The translations under genes were made by a program, and so were the position numbers. DNA of 64,000 bases from Oreocharis arfaki. Taxonomy: Eukaryota > Chordata > Aves > Passeriformes > Paramythiidae. The stretch covers positions 248,001-312,000 of the forward strand of contig VZRR01002171.1 in the NCBI GenBank assembly GCA_013398015.1, read 5' to 3'. The notes under the pieces are model-generated. The model saw only the letters and a program-made list of their open reading frames with translations. It did no database searches and was not told the origin of the DNA. Shown one piece after another: positions 26,249 through 40,896 of the stretch (position 1 is the stretch's first letter; each line of letters opens with the position of its first letter).

Positions 26249-29200
26249 GGGAAGGGGTTTTCTGGCGCTGGCGTGACAGGAAAAGTTGGGCAGCGGATGG
26301 AAGCGGCCTCAGAGCGGACGAGAAGCGCCCCGGGCTGAGCGGGCGGCGGTGCCCGCGGGGGGGCTGAGCCGGGATGATGAGGGGGGTCACTTCCCTGCTT
26401 CCTCGCTGAGGGGGACAGAGCCCGTTGCGCTCTGGGGAAAACGTGCAGCCCTACGGCCCTAGTTTCCAGGAGATGGAACCCGCCAAACTAGCAGTTAACA
26501 GTCTGAGGTTACACCTCACGGCGAGGCAGCGGGAAGCCGCGCGTACCTCTCTGCTCCAGGAGTTACAAACGCCGAGCGGCGAGGAGCGGGGCCGCCCTTC
26601 GGCAGCGGCCGGCCGGCGAGCCCGGGCGCGGTGAGGCTCCAAAGCCCTGCCAGCCTGCTCGTCCGAAGCAGCCGAATAAATAAATACCAATCTCTGTGTC
26701 CCAGGTGCGAGAGGACCCCCGCCGGGCCCATCGCGGCAGGCGCCCGCCCCGTGCCGGGTACAGCAGCCTGCCGGGTGTGCCGCCCCGGCCGGGGAGAGGC
26801 TTCCCGACGGGGAACAAGTCAGGCTGGCGTGCGCCGAAGGAGAGGGGGGCTCCTGTGGGGACCGGGCACGCATCAAGCGTAGAGCCAGCTCCGAAACGCC
26901 TTCTCCCGGGCGCGCCGGAGCCCTTCTGGCTCGGCGAAGCCATCCGGAGCTTCTCTGGTAGCCCCGCGGCCGGCGGGGCGGGGGCGGGCGGGTGCGCGGG
27001 GACAGCGGCGCTTGGCCGGTCCGTGACAGGGCCCGGAGGGCGCGGCCGGAGCCAGCGCTCGGAAGCGCGGCGGGGCTGCCCGGATTCCGGGCCCCGGCAC
27101 GAGTTGGCGCCGAGCTCGCCGCTCGCAGGGGCTCGTGGTGGCCGGTGCGCCCGAGCCCGCGCGGGCGTGTGTTCCTCTGCACGTACCGAGGGCACACACC
27201 GGTGCCAGTGTGCTCGTAGGAACACAGAACGTGCATTATCGTCTTGCTAAATACGAGCCCATGCAAGTCACTGGGATTTAAGAAGGGCTCATGCGTGGTA
27301 CAAAAGGCAGGCAGTCACAGGGAAGACTCCTTTGAAACCATCAGAGGGGGAAAATGCTTAGGAACGCAGACAATAAAACCAGGTTTAAACCAGCTCCTTT
27401 ATCTAAACTTAGTTTCATTCTGTAGCGAAACAGTTCGGTGAAAGAATGTCATTGTGAAATGATAGGTTCCCTTACATCCCCTTTCAGGAGAGCAAGCCGT
27501 ATCACAATGGAAGCTGGAAGAATTGCTGGCAAATCCGGAGTTGATCTATTCTAAATACCAGTGTTGAACTGTATCTAAGGGAAAACGCGGGAGATAATTC
27601 AGGATGCAGAAGGTCTATTTATAGCAGGACTATATAAACTGTAGGATATATACACAAAGTTGAATTAAATATGCATGATTAGGAAAGGTGTTTCGAAGGA
27701 GAAGGTGTAATCATTACATAGCATTACAACGGACGAACAGATGAGCTTGCAAGAGCTTCTAGGGTGAAGATGAGAAGAATTTTTAAGACACATATTCTTT
27801 CTAGTGCTCAAGGCTCCTTTCTATTTTCATCTTTTGCGTATTACGTTACCATTTATATCAGTCAAGTTCATCAGCTGAGGATTAGCGGTAGATGTTAGTC
27901 TGAATATGAAATCAAAATGAATATGGGATTTTGCTGCAAATAGATTTTTCTTACAAGTTTTAACACTTAAAAAGGCAGACTTGGCTCTGACTTGACTGTC
28001 AGCCATATTCGTGTTTGTTTGTTTTTACCTGAATTGTGTTTTAAAAAAGAAGCTTGCACACAGTTTCTTTTTGCTAAATTTAGCAACATAGCTGAAATAG
28101 AATTTGTTTTGTTTAAAACAAAACAGCAAACAGAAAAACTTTGAAACAAAGTGCTGAGATGAGAAGATGGGTTGACTACTCGAAAAATAGGTTTTTTTAT
28201 TCCAAATCAATATGATGCACTCTCAGCATCTTATACAAGGTAAAAGGATCTCTTGTATAATATCAATAGTGGCTTAGCCATAGCTTACTGAAAGAATGTT
28301 TTCCTGGCGTCTCAAGGCTTTAATGAGAATATGAGTAATCAAAGTAAGACTTAACAATGGAACCAGTCAGGTTAAAGAGTACAGTGACTTCTAGAAGAAT
28401 AATATACTATCTGGCAGCTGTGAAAGGAGACATACGACATTTGCTTTGTAATTCAGGGAGTTTGAGAGATGTGTTTCAACTTTTATATTTTTGGTGCATT
28501 ATTGCAGTTCATTTTAAAACACAAGCTTATATGTGTGATTTGTTGGTAATATTCTTGGAAGGAGCTTTTCCATTGCATATTAAATTCCGAAGTGTATCAC
28601 AAAAAAGCTTGTATTGGAGAAATCATGTCTAGGAACTTCATGAAGTCTGTTTTGAATCAATTTCTGAGATAGTCTTCCAGAATATAAGGCTCCATATTAG
28701 TTACAAATAAGACTTTGCATTGCTAAGGATAACTTCAAAAAGATTGAGTGTCCTCTTGAAGCTTACTGTCTTTTTTTATAGGTATTGTAGTACAGGGACT
28801 TAACCATTATGATAAATTCCAGACTAGTCAAACTTGTAGATTTAAATCCTGAGAACTTTGAGCTGGGGTTGAATAGGCTTACCTGTGTTGTCTTGCTAGC
28901 GTGTCTAAAACTGAGATGAAGAAATATCCTTTAGATTTCCTGTTGATTTATTCTGTATTCTTCATCTTTAGGCTATCACTCTACTTCTGGTTCTTTATTT
29001 TTGCCGGAACTTTCCTGAATGTGTCTTCTGGAAATTCTCTTTACATCTGTTTCTTAATTAGTAGTCATGAGTAAAGAACAGCTATTTCTAGGTACTGCAA
29101 AGAGGTGTTCAGCCTTGCAAGAGCAATAGTATTTTTCGGCATAAACTGTCTATGCTGAAGTGGCAGCATTATTTGTATTAATTATTTTTCATTCTCCAGT

Positions 29201-32200
29201 TCAGAATTGGGTACGTTGTTGTGTTACTAATCTGTGTGGTTGAGAAGTGCTTGAAAATAATTTGAAATGTAGTTCGTGAATGAAATTCTATGACTAACAC
29301 ATAAATCTGGATACTTATTTTAATTTGACCTCAAAATCCTTGCAGTATAGAAATAAAATGAGAAGTATGCTGCCTGATTGATGCCGTTATTTCAGAGATT
29401 TTTCCTTGCGGTTCAGCCATGGACTTAGTACCTGGCACCATTGTCTTCGTCCTGTATTTTCAAACATAGCAGTACATCATACAACATACTTGGACAGAAT
29501 GTATTCCATGGGTATGAGTACGTCGGTGAAAGACGAAGCTAAGAGCCAGCCTTGTGGGTTGCCTCTTTGTCTTTATATTAGCAGGGACAAAAGTGCCCTG
29601 GTGTAGCTTTCTGCCAGTATTTTTGGGGAGCTGAACTGAGTGTAGTATATTGCTTTTATGAATTTTATTCTTTTAACTAGAATAAGTCCAGTGGCCACTT
29701 CTCAGGGGCTATGGATCAAAATAGACTTTTTGACTTACTTTTATTTCCATGGTTTCTGGAATTTTTTCTTCTTTAATGTTATTTTAGTAGTAGAACTCGG
29801 AAGTCTGTGCAGGTTCGGAAGTATGCTAGATTAATTGGTGTTGATGCGTTGCACGTGTATAGCATATACCGAGTGTGTCTGTGTATGAGAGTGTTGAATG
29901 AGAGATACCAATCTGTACAATATTGAACAGTGCAGTTTATGGTTTTTGAAGGTGTTTTTCTTAAATGGAAAAAGACTCAGTGGATAGTTGTACATTATTT
30001 GGTGGTTGAAAACCAATGGAATAATATCATCATTCAACTGCACTTACATTTTATCAGAGCCTGTAACATCTGTGCAGATTAAAAGAAGGCTGTCAAAATT
30101 AAATTAGTTATGAAAAAAATGCAATCTTAGTTTAGCATAACAGAAAATACTTCGTAATTTTAAAAAACACTGAATCCTGGATTTGAAGTTTTCCTGACTC
30201 CAAGGGGTGTTTGTGCACAAAGCTGAAAAAATAGCAGTAAAAATGAAAGTGAAACTGAAGAGACTTATTTTCTTGACATCCCAGCAAAAGATAAATGATA
30301 GGATAATGAGAAAGATGTAGTTTATTAAGAACAGGTAATGGACATTATAAAAAAAGTTGTTAAACATGATTTTCTTTCTTTCAGAGATTAATACCTAAAT
30401 TGCTCATTCAACACAATAACTTCGAAAAATGTATTCTGATGGCAGGTTCATCTAAGAAAACGCATGGTTTAAACTGGGAATGAACCATTTTCTCATGCTC
30501 CAGAGAAGACCAACTAAATAGATACACAGTAGAGCACAACAGCACAAGTTTAAAACACACGCAGATAACGGGCAAGATATGATTGTTGTATCTTATTTTA
30601 GAGGAAAAACTCATGTGCAGATTGTGAGTTACAGTTATGGCTGCAATGAACTAATACAGTTCAGTGCTTTATACATAAAATAGGATTTCAAAAATACAGT
30701 TTTGTTCAGGAGAAAATGTCAGTAGTTATAGCAATGTGTTCTGGAGGAAGAGGGCAGGGAGTTCTTAGCTGGTCAAATGTTCATGTGGTCTAAGCAGAAA
30801 TGTAAAAGTGCAGGGTTTGCATTGGAATGAGAATGGGGTCATCCACCCTTTGTACTCATCATCAGGGAAGCAGAACCTTCTTCCAGAGAGACCATAGGAA
30901 ATCAATGAGTACACTTTGCTAGTGTAGAGATAAATGTGTACTGCAGAAGGGTATTAAATATAAAAGGGCAGCAGTAAAATGATTTACTACATGAAGCAGT
31001 GGAACTTTCTTTTGGTCACCTAAAAGGCAATTTTCATTTTTTGATAACATAATTTTATTTTTTAAATACTAATGACTAAAAAAAGCTGGCAAATCATCTA
31101 TTTTACATGGATTTGAGCTATGCAATGTAGGAAAGCTAGGAAAGGCTTGATGACAAATGGCAGCTTATTTACAAATATATACATGTTTTTTTAATATATT
31201 AATTGGCACTTATAATTTAGATCATAATGATCTGATCTGACTTAACAAAAGTTAATGGGTTTTTTAATGTTTTTTTTCCGGAGGCAGTGTGGATGCTTGT
31301 GATCCAGTTTGTCTCGCCATGACCAGAAGGTATCACTGAGGGATACCAGCACAACGGATGCACATAGGAGAGAACTTGACGTACATTTAGGTGTAGAGGC
31401 TTGATGAAATGTGGAAGAGCAGGTGCACAGTCCTAATGTGTCGGTGTTTTTTTAATTTCCTATGATGTGTCTGTTTGCTGTGTGAGCAAAACTCCTTGTA
31501 CATTTAAGACGTACAGGACTGTAAAACTGCTAAAAAGGACAGAAGCCAAATATTTCTACAGTATTTTTTGTCTTAGACTGTTCTCTACAAGTGGCAGTTA
31601 AGATTCTCCTTCTGCCACATAGCTGTGTGTTACTGTCTCCTCTCTAAAGGTAAAATTAAGGTGAAGAGAGATTAATAGCAGAGCGACCCTTGCTCTGGGT
31701 ATAGTACCTGTGACACTGGTGCTAATTTTGGAAGGAGAAATCGGGTATTTGCGGTTCCCCATGAACTCACTGTGACCCAAAATGATGAGAGGTGTGTCTG
31801 TGCTAGCACTTTCCTTGAAGGCAGGAGTGTGCTGTGTTCATCCCTACACCGCTATGCTTTGGTTAGTACTGTAGGCTGATCTCATTGCAATTGAACAGAA
31901 TTCCTTTTGGATAAGGCTGGACTGTGAGATGTTCCAGGAGTACCTCTAGTGCATTTGAGCTATGAATTGATATTCAGCTAATGAGATGAGACCAGATCTA
32001 GGATGAAGTTAAATAATCAAGCCGTACCCTGAAGTGCGTGGTGCAGAGCATATAGTGTAGATGTCGGATCCTCGGCACCAGCTGTCTGACTCTTCCAGGT
32101 TTACAGTTCTGCAGTACTTGCTTGTGTAGACAGCCCCTGCATCCAGTCGAGTTTGCTGAGCAGAGAGTGCATGGAAGCCCGTATTTGGGAAGCTGGTTGG

Positions 32201-32910
32201 AGACTTGCGGATAGAACAGGTCACCTGACATGCACCCTTATGTTGCAATCATGAGGCCATTATTCTTTCCCTCAAAAAGCGGTAGTTTGTGCTGGCGTGA
32301 AGAGGAAAGGTTCGTTTGATCACTTGTAATATCACACATGAGAGAGTAAGAGACACTGGTACTTTGGCTTGCAAAAGCTCTCCACATTTTTAACCCATTT
32401 TATTATTTGCAAGAGCAATTTAGTTCCTAATGTTAACAATGAGTGATTATGATTCTGTACTTCCGTTTACTGCACAAATTAGCATTTTGTTTTCCATTAC
32501 AGCTTTTGAATGAGGAATTTAATGTATAATTTGCTGCAAATAGATGTTATCATCTCTTTGGATGTGAACAACCACATAAACTTGAGCAAATGATAAAAAT
32601 GGAATCAATTACTTCTCAAATGGAAGTAGTTTACAAACCTTCACAAACAAAATGGCAATAGTTGGTGGTTATTGTAACAAATAATTAGGTTTTTTTTTAA
32701 ACAACATTTATTGAATTCTATTGACAATTTACTAATTGCTTATAGAATATTTAATCATCCCCCTCACCAAATACATGCCAAAAAATATATGGATTTTTTA
32801 AACTGTAGATTGCCTCTGTCCTTGTGTAAAGCTTTTCTTATACTTTTACAGGTATATTCACCAGTACAAGTGTTCCAGAAGGGTAGCACTGAACCACAGA
32901 TCATACTGGT

Positions 32911-32926
32911 GCTGCTGCTGCTGCTG
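32911..32926. repeat. Short GCT trinucleotide run
   Basis: Five GCT units occur in otherwise AT-rich sequence. It has no coding context. Confidence 0.85.
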
Positions 32927-34383
32927 ATTAGAGAGCTTCACAAAATTCTGGCATTATTAGATTAAGACTGAAATTGTGGAGGAAGAAAGAATTAAGAGTA
33001 TGTGTTTTAGGCTGTATCCAAAGCCTGCTGAAGGTGATGTGAATTTTTCTGCCACTTTTGACCTCATGGTCTATGTCCTGGTTATCAGAAGGATAAAGCA
33101 GAGAAGAGACATTATTACAGTTACTAGAATGAATGAATGCTGTTTCTACTGTAGGGGAAGGTAATATCTTATACTTTAATGAGTTTCTTAGTTTGAATTT
33201 CACAAAGAAAGTTTTCCACTGTCAGTTGCTGTGATCTATTTCTGTATTATACAGAGTTATTCATACTTGGAAAAATACCAATCCACAGACAAAATCAGTG
33301 TGAGAAACCGAATCACACTCAATCTCTTCCCATTGCAGAGACTTTCTTCATATCACTAAAGGGTGTAATCCAAGTGTCATTTTCAACCCCCTCCTTTCAA
33401 AGAGGCTGTGTCTAAATTCTGATGATTTTCTACATACTGGCTTGCATATCTGTTTATTTCTGAACCCCTAAAGCTCTGATCTTAAAGTCACCACCTACAT
33501 AATTTCCTGCCACTGTGAATTAATCAGCCTTTTTCTCACAGTCATCCCCAGTAACCCCATTGTATCCATCCATTCTGTATACAATATAAGCCCTGATTGT
33601 ACATACTGTCTTGATTGCCCCTACGTACTCTCTTACCCTTACGTAAAAATACAAATTGAAGTCCATACTTTGTTTCATTTAGTACTTTGGATTTTACACC
33701 TCTTGTCCTTTTAAAGACCTTGCATAATTTAGTTTTTCCCTGTTTACCATTAATTACCATTACTCTTTTTGTTTATCACTGGTGCTGGATTTGATGCTTG
33801 CTGGGTTGCTTCCCTAAACAAGCACTTTTTGCTGTCTCGCAGTTTCCTCTTTGACTTATCGAAGTCATGAGCCCATTAAGGAAGATCATGTAGGCTTTCA
33901 TCTACCTGGTGTCTTGAAAGCCATTGCTGTCCAATTATTAAAAATGGGTAGTCTTATTTTGCACTTGGAAAACTGTGGAGCAAACTGACCAAAACCCCAT
34001 TCATCACTCTGCTGCATTTCACTCTATTCATCTGTTGCTTGTTTCTTTAGGTTGGTGTCTGCTGCCATACTTGGATCAGTCTGTGGATCAGATGAACAAT
34101 AACTTTTTATTCTCCTCATGATTAAAAAACGACTAATGATGTATTTTCTCATTTGCTTCACTCTACCAAACATTGAAGTAATTAACGGGAAAAAAGAAAG
34201 ACAGAATGGGAGTAGTTATAGCTTGCAATTCAGGGTCCTGTATTTGGCCTTTTGGTCTTCTTTTGAGACCATGGAGCTGATTGTTTAAGATGGAGCTTTT
34301 TCCTAATTTTGTTTTTGAGGCAGCTGTTGGTTGTGAAAATATGCTTGTCTTCTCATTTTGACTATAAGTCTGTTTGTTTGTTT

Positions 34384-34500
34384 TTTTTATTCTGTAAGTG
34401 ACATCAAAGAGCCACAACCCCTCCTTCCCCCCTCCCCCCCCTTTTGGCTTTGACATCACACAGTCTGGTTTTTTTTTTTCTTTCAGAGTAAACTGTCTTG
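34384..34500 (+). repeat. Inverted duplication, left arm
   Basis: This block reads ATTCTGTAAGTGACATCAAA, then GAGCCACAACCCC, a long C-rich tract, TTTTGGCTTTGAC, ATCACACAG and ACTGTCTTG. The same blocks occur in reverse complement in the right arm 1.1 kb away (35605-35742). The arms differ by substitutions and indels, so the duplication is old. No known repeat family is recognised. Confidence 0.85.
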
Positions 34501-35604
34501 GGCTAGAGTAGAAGGTCAATGTTATGATACTGCATGTTAGCAGTGAACTTTCTTGAAGCTTAGAATGTGTGTCTGGTGTAATGATTCCTGAAGGGCTAAT
34601 GGTACTTTGTTATAGGAATGTGTGCATGGCTTCATAAAACATATCCACAGTTGTCACAGGCTCCCTGGACACAATGTCAGGGGTTTACTTGGATTGTAAA
34701 AACTCATAAACTGACTCCAACAAGATAATTTACTTCAACCATTTATTTTCTTTTTCTGTTTCTTTTTTTTTAAATTTTATTTTTTGAGTCAAACAGCACA
34801 TTGTGAGTTGATGTCTCTGCTGAACTTTGACTTGTCTTTCATGATGCTTTTTATTATATCTGCCTGCTACTTCTCTGTCTCATGATTTGCTTAGGCCTTG
34901 ATCCAGCAGACCACTTAATTGCTCAAGAGTAAACACTTGAAGTCAAGGGAACTGCTTACAGGTTTGAAGTGAATGTGTGGTGTGTCGGACTGGGGCCTTA
35001 GGTGTGTCTTGAGGACAGAGAACTTTACTTCCATCTTATTTGTCAAGTACTTGCCATGATTTGAATACATTACAAGTATTGATGGTAATTATGGTGGTGG
35101 GAGCAAGAAGGCAGTGAGGAGATCCAGGAGACCTAGTCATGGTAAAGGAAATCTGCCGATTCTTCGTTGGCAGTTCTGTCTCATTGTTTTTCACATGGAA
35201 TTACAAATGAAAGATTATTCCTCTTCTCCTAACCAAAAAGCTGTGTGATTAAATGAATAGGTGGTGCTCTAAAATGCAAAATAACGACAGAAGGCCTTCC
35301 ATGAAATATCCTTGAGAGTGGGAAAGTCCAGGTTTAAAGAAAAGAAAAAGAAAGGATGGCTGTAAACATGTAATGGTAGAGAAGATTGTAAGTAGGACAT
35401 ACACACACTTGAATATTTAAGCCCTGTGAAGCAATGAGAAAATGAACTACTGACCAAATAAATTAGCAAAACAAAAGTAAGGTTGCACTCCCAGCCTTTT
35501 TTTATTTTCATCCAAAAGACTGTTAATTGCTGGAGGATTAAAATAATTCATATTCAAGGCTAGAAAGTGATAACAATATGCAGAGCTTGGATGCTCCAGC
35601 TGTA

Positions 35605-35742
35605 CAAGAGACAGTGAAAGGAATACTTTTCTCTCTGTGTGATGTTGTCGTCAAAGCCAAAAGGGGGGGGGGGGAGGNGCCAAAAGGGGGGGGAGGGGGG
35701 AAGAGGGGGTTGTGGCTCTTTGATGTCACTTACAGAATAAAA
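35605..35742 (-). repeat. Inverted duplication, right arm, with one N
   Basis: This is the reverse complement of the block at 34384-34500. The G-rich tract is longer and contains an internal duplication of CCAAAAGGGGG. An N at 35678 sits inside that tract, so local sequence quality is poor and its true length is uncertain. Confidence 0.85.
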
Positions 35743-38700
35743 ATAATGCTGTAAAAGACATAGCATAATCTTTTTCTATTTATCTAAGTCCTTTTTTTTC
35801 CCCTAAAGAGTTAGGGCAGCATTGTTAATTGATTTTTCTGATGCTCATAATAACAGCTGTATTAAAAATAATTTACAAAGAATTTTTTTCCAGAAGCTGA
35901 GCCCTGCAGAATTTGTTATTGTACATCACTGTTCTCACATAATCATAATCTGCTTGATTGGTAAAATGTATGTTGTGCTTTTGCATTGTCCATTTTCCAC
36001 CAGTGGTGTCTTTTCAGTAAGATTTGCTGGTTTAATAGTAATAACATCAGGATCTCTCATGCCCTTTCAGTATAAATAAAGGTTGTCCTAACAGCTGCTC
36101 AGACTGTGCTGGCATAGTAGCCATCTTTGCTGGAGTGTCAGTTTTTGGCTAGAGTATTTTAACACACTGGGGCTTTTCCGTGGTTACCAGTGGTTGAGTC
36201 ATGTCCAGCTGTGAAAACAGATGTGTGGCTTTTTTGGGAAGTTAATTAAGGGAGGTTTATGAATTGGTTCTTTTTTAAACTAATACTTTATTTTTTATTT
36301 ATTTACTGTGGGGTTAGAGGATACCTTTAGAAAAGAAATTGGGTTTTCTTATGAACATGAACTTGGACAGATCAACACAAACAGCATTATAAGGAAATGG
36401 GCATATCCATGGCAAAAAGAACCTTTCAATTGCACATTAACTTTTAAAATCCTGTTAAAAATGAAAAGAAGAAATATTTACTCTTTACAGAGATAACTAA
36501 TAAAGTTGAGACAAAAAAGGTAAATAAAAATGACTAGTTTGTCTTGGTGCAAATTGTGTATTAATATTGCTATCTTGCCATTTTTTAAGGCAGCCCACAG
36601 TCTTTTAAATCTGTATGAGCCGACACTTAACATACAACTCATTAAATTATTGGTTTTCTTCATCTTTGACTTTTTTCTTTGAAAGGAATTCTCTAGGTGA
36701 AACTGGAAAATATTTGCCGTGTTTCAGATACTGTTTTCCCTTTTGTGTTTAGTGTAGCGATTTGTACGTTTAACATTGATGTCCGTCTATTTTTAAGTCT
36801 GCTGGTAGGCACAACCCAGTTTGGTGGAAAAGAGAGCTTTTTAAGTAAAGAAACTTTTAGTTTTGTGATTCCTTTCTTATTCTTCTTGTTCTTGATTGTT
36901 ACATGAAATACATGGCAAAGGATGGGAAAAACCAAACAGCAGCATTTGCTGTTAAAATTAATTGAAAGAAAAATTGAATTTGATAAATTGGAGAAGTTGC
37001 TGTCAAAAATTAAACAAGCAAACTTGTTTAGCTTATGTTACTCTTGTGGCAAATAAATGTCATATGAAATGGAAATCTGTTCATTAGAGCATCCTGAAGC
37101 AAGGATGTTGTCCCTGTGCGTATGCTGGGGCTATACAATGTGTGGAGCAATGACACCCCAAGTGTACAGAAGTGTCTCTAGAATTACCACTAAACCTTCA
37201 TGTCTGAATGAACTATAAACTCACTGAGGAGCATTCTTCTTTCCTAAGACTACTGCAGCTGTAAAATAGCAATGCAAGCAGGGAAAAAAAAAAGATTGTT
37301 ATGCGTATATTTTGTCTTTTCTTTTTCCCCACATGGAAAAAAAAAGAATATTTGGAAAGATCACGGAGAGACCATTATAAAAAATTTATACTTGTGGAGA
37401 TCACAAACATATGTGTCCATGAAATAACTGTGCTTCTCCCATGAGTAGACTGAACTATAGGACTTACTTGATGCTTTGGATGTAATCTCTCTTCGAGAGT
37501 GTCCCTGAAAGGCTTTTGCATGTTTGGAAGAGTATGTTGCCTATCTAGGATTTACAGAGGATGAGGAGATGATGTTCTTCTAGTGGTTTTAGGCCTTTTC
37601 TGTAAGGGACATTGCCCATTACTTGAGCAGAATGAGCGTCTGTTGGATTAGTAGTTGCCCAGGAGTACAAAAGGATGTGGCAGTGCTACCTGCAGTGCAG
37701 GTTTCTAAGGCCTTAACATGTTAGGTTCCTTTTTTTGATATAATTTTGCCCGATGTTAACTGTATGAACTGGGTTTTGCCACAGTTGTATGTCTCAAGCA
37801 ACGTTTTTTATTTGTTTGGTTTTGTGTCTTTGTGTTGGGGTTTTTCTTAGTGTAGGTAGCAAGAAATGTGATTTTACTGTCTTCAGAAATGCTACTAGAT
37901 TAAAAAAAAAACTGTGCAAAATTTCATGCTACAATATGTGGTTAAATCTTCTACCAGGAAAAGCAGTATTAAGTTTTTTAATAGATTTGCTATTTTTATT
38001 TTTTTCTTAGTGAAGAATTAATAAGTGTAAGACAAAAAGCAAACAAGAGAATAAAGGACTGGCATATTCAGAATATTTTATAAAAATATTAATTCTTCTG
38101 TAGTTTAGAAGATGTAAAGCAAAGTGGCAGCAAAAGTCAGCTGTATTTGATTAGAAATCAAAAGGTTATTAATAGTGCTGATTACTTCAGCTTAGTTATA
38201 TCTGCTCTAGTATTACTCCTATTTGTTTGCAACACTAATCAAGCTCACTGTAAGCCCTTATCTTTGACCAACCAGAAGAAATCATAAAAAGAAATAATTG
38301 TTTAGCGAGAAAGACTTTGATAACAGCATGACTCTTGTGTGGGAGACAAGGAGATAACACTGTTCGAATGAAATGATATAACCAGGGTAGCTAAGGTGAT
38401 AAATTCTCTAGCTGTCTTGTCCTCAGCAGTTAAATATACAGCAAATTAAAGATGTCTTTTCAAGAATCATTTTAAGAACGGATCGTATTTGTAATTTGCA
38501 TGTTTACATTTGCATGTGTAGAGGAAATGGAGGAGATTTGGTTTTGAGAATAATATGATTTTGTGAAACCAGTGATTTAGCCAGAGTTTGACCAGGTGAT
38601 TCAGCCGTGGCTTGTTATTCAGTTATCTCTCTATTGAATTGAAAACTGTGCTTAGTGTTTGAATTTGATTTGACCAAAATATTTTACAAAATACAAATAT

Positions 38701-39378
38701 TTATCTGAAGGAAGGCATCAACCATTCAGTAAAGCTTTTGCTACTTACTGTAGTGGTTAATTATTCTCATTGTTTGCTTTCTTCAGGAAGTCCTCTTTTT
38801 CATTAGAGTTGTTCAGAATTAATTTTCTGGGCAAAAGTTCTCTTTACGACCTGACCTGGTAGGTTGCGAAGTCCTTTGATGTGTTTTTGTTTCCACCTCT
38901 GAAAAACACTTATACTCAAGATACCAATGTGTGTTCTTTTTTTTTTTTAAGGTAATCAAAGTGACCTCTTTAAGACTCCTACCAGAGGACTTTTTTTGCA
39001 GACTTGAAGTACATTTGCATAACTTCTGTTTTCTTTCCAATTTTTTGATTTCCACTCAGGAAAATCAGATGCTAGAAGCACGAGATGGTATTTCAGTATT
39101 GGTCTCTACAATGGTGTCAGTGCTACAGAGAAGAATTCACTTAGCTGCTTGTCTTCGTTATGGTCAAGGTTCAGATTCATTATTTTTGCTGCAATATCAC
39201 AATGAAACTTCACATTGAGTAACTTGTGTACTTCAATACTTGCTGAGTTAACTGAGTCATGACTATCCAGGATATAGGTACCCACTATAGGATATAGGCT
39301 ACCACCCTGTATGTATGTTACATTTTCTGTTCATTGAACTGCACCTTAGTACTTTATTTTATCCTTGTAGGCTCAAGA

Positions 39379-39395
39379 GCAAGCAAGCAAGCAAG
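39379..39395. repeat. CAAG short tandem repeat
   Basis: Four CAAG units form a minor microsatellite with no evident role. Confidence 0.85.
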
Positions 39396-40896
39396 GGTCA
39401 AATCCATGTATTTTAGCATCAGTGATTGCCTGTAGTGGTTTCAGTGTGGTGTAATTGCACTCAGGTGTGCTAAGGAAGTTACCATGCCAGTTGTTCGCCT
39501 TTACTGCCCCACGGTGTTAGTGTGACTGTGACAGAAGGCCCTCCATCCAAATTGTCAGGCTTAACTGCTCACTCATTTCCTCCCTAACCTGGTTCTTTCA
39601 AAATGACCTAAATTAATATAAACATTGAAAAAATTCTGCTGTTATGAATCTTAACAACAGCAAGCAAACCTGCCTTTATTTTGAAAGAGCGTGGGTAGAG
39701 TACAGTGCTGATGTGCTGTCATGCTGGATGATCGTCAAGAAGTGATGATGAGCAACTAGAGGTCTGTAGGGGTGGTAGCCTGGGTCAGCTGCAGCCTTGA
39801 GAGACTCTCTGAATTCAGCCTGTTTGCTGTAAAAGCACTAAACTGGGAGAAGTAAATAAGAATGAAGAGCTTTTTATGGGAAAGATTGAAGATGAAAACA
39901 GTTGGAGCTTCTTTATTTCAGTAGGTCTGGATTTTTCTTCAGTGAAGAGCTATAGATAATGAATCAGTTTTCTGTAGGTGTGTGCTGAGGTGGTGATCTT
40001 TATTTTTTCCCCTGCCCATTTTCAAGGAAGTGATGATTTTGAGTGATCAGGTTTTTGAAGCTCAGCTTCAGACATCTTAAATAGGACTGACTTTCAGTAG
40101 CTAATTGTTTAGTATTTACTGAATTTTTGGGCTTCTTAAACAACCAAATCTTAAACAACCAGAATCAATGTCTCTTGGCATGCATGCCTCTAATATTTAA
40201 TGTGTGAAGACAGCTTGCAGCCATGTTTCAGGAAAAGCTGTATGGAAACCTTGCTAGGCTGGATTATGCAGAGAATTGCCAGTAGTCACAGAAATTGATT
40301 ACTGTAACTGATGTCTCTTTTTAATAATGTATGCTTATGATGTTTGTGAATCACAGACAGGACTTTGAAGATCTGCTGTATAAGTTTTTGAAAACAAACC
40401 TAGCATGGTCTGTTTCTTATGTACCTCGACAGTGCAGGGCTCTGTTTCCCGGTCTGATTTGATGACATGTATTTTGCTTGCAGATTTTTGTGAGCTGAAA
40501 CGGAACGCTGGAACAGGCCTGTCCTGATATCTCTGTTAAACTTACGTGACATAAAACAGCCTGAAATAATTCCCTGTAAACTGTCAGTGACCACCAAGAG
40601 TTTTGATTTGGCAGTGATGACTGTATTTAGAGCTGAACCCAGAGGACTTAGGCTAACTTTTGTCAAAGACTTGTTTTCTGAAGGTGCACAGATGTGAGAA
40701 GTAACGTGCCTTTCAGACTTTAGTTAAGTTCTCGTAAAATATGTAGTGCTGTGTAGGAATATTTGAGTTAGTTTAAAATTAACTAGCTTAAATAACAAAG
40801 GCAACAGAGGTAGGTTGCACTTCAGTCTTGTAGTGGATTAATTACTACATGTTGGCAAGCGTGTCAGTGTACCTTCATTCTGTCTGCTGTCCAGAT

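Larger units (their letters stand above)
24470..27225 (+). promoter_or_regulatory. PPARGC1A: CpG-island promoter of the distal PPARGC1A first exon
   Basis: The sequence changes abruptly from AT-rich to very GC-rich with dense CpG at about 24470 and returns at about 27225. The first coding exon sits near its centre. There is no TATA box at a fixed distance from the exon, which suits dispersed CpG-island initiation. Visible elements are a CGG run, a CACGTGAC box and several GC boxes. More than 1.8 kb of the island lies downstream of the splice donor, so further start sites or an antisense transcript are possible but not shown. A 23-base N gap lies within the upstream half. Confidence 0.8.

Noticed and set aside
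26451..27266. Minus-strand frame of 271 codons and plus-strand frames of up to 184 codons
   Set aside because: All frames on both strands are open here because of GC content. There is no recognisable domain, and the residue composition is that of translated GC-rich DNA.
39061..39218. Possible exon after a T-rich tract
   Set aside because: The T run is a simple poly-T, the frame has no upstream continuity, and no donor or conserved peptide was found.
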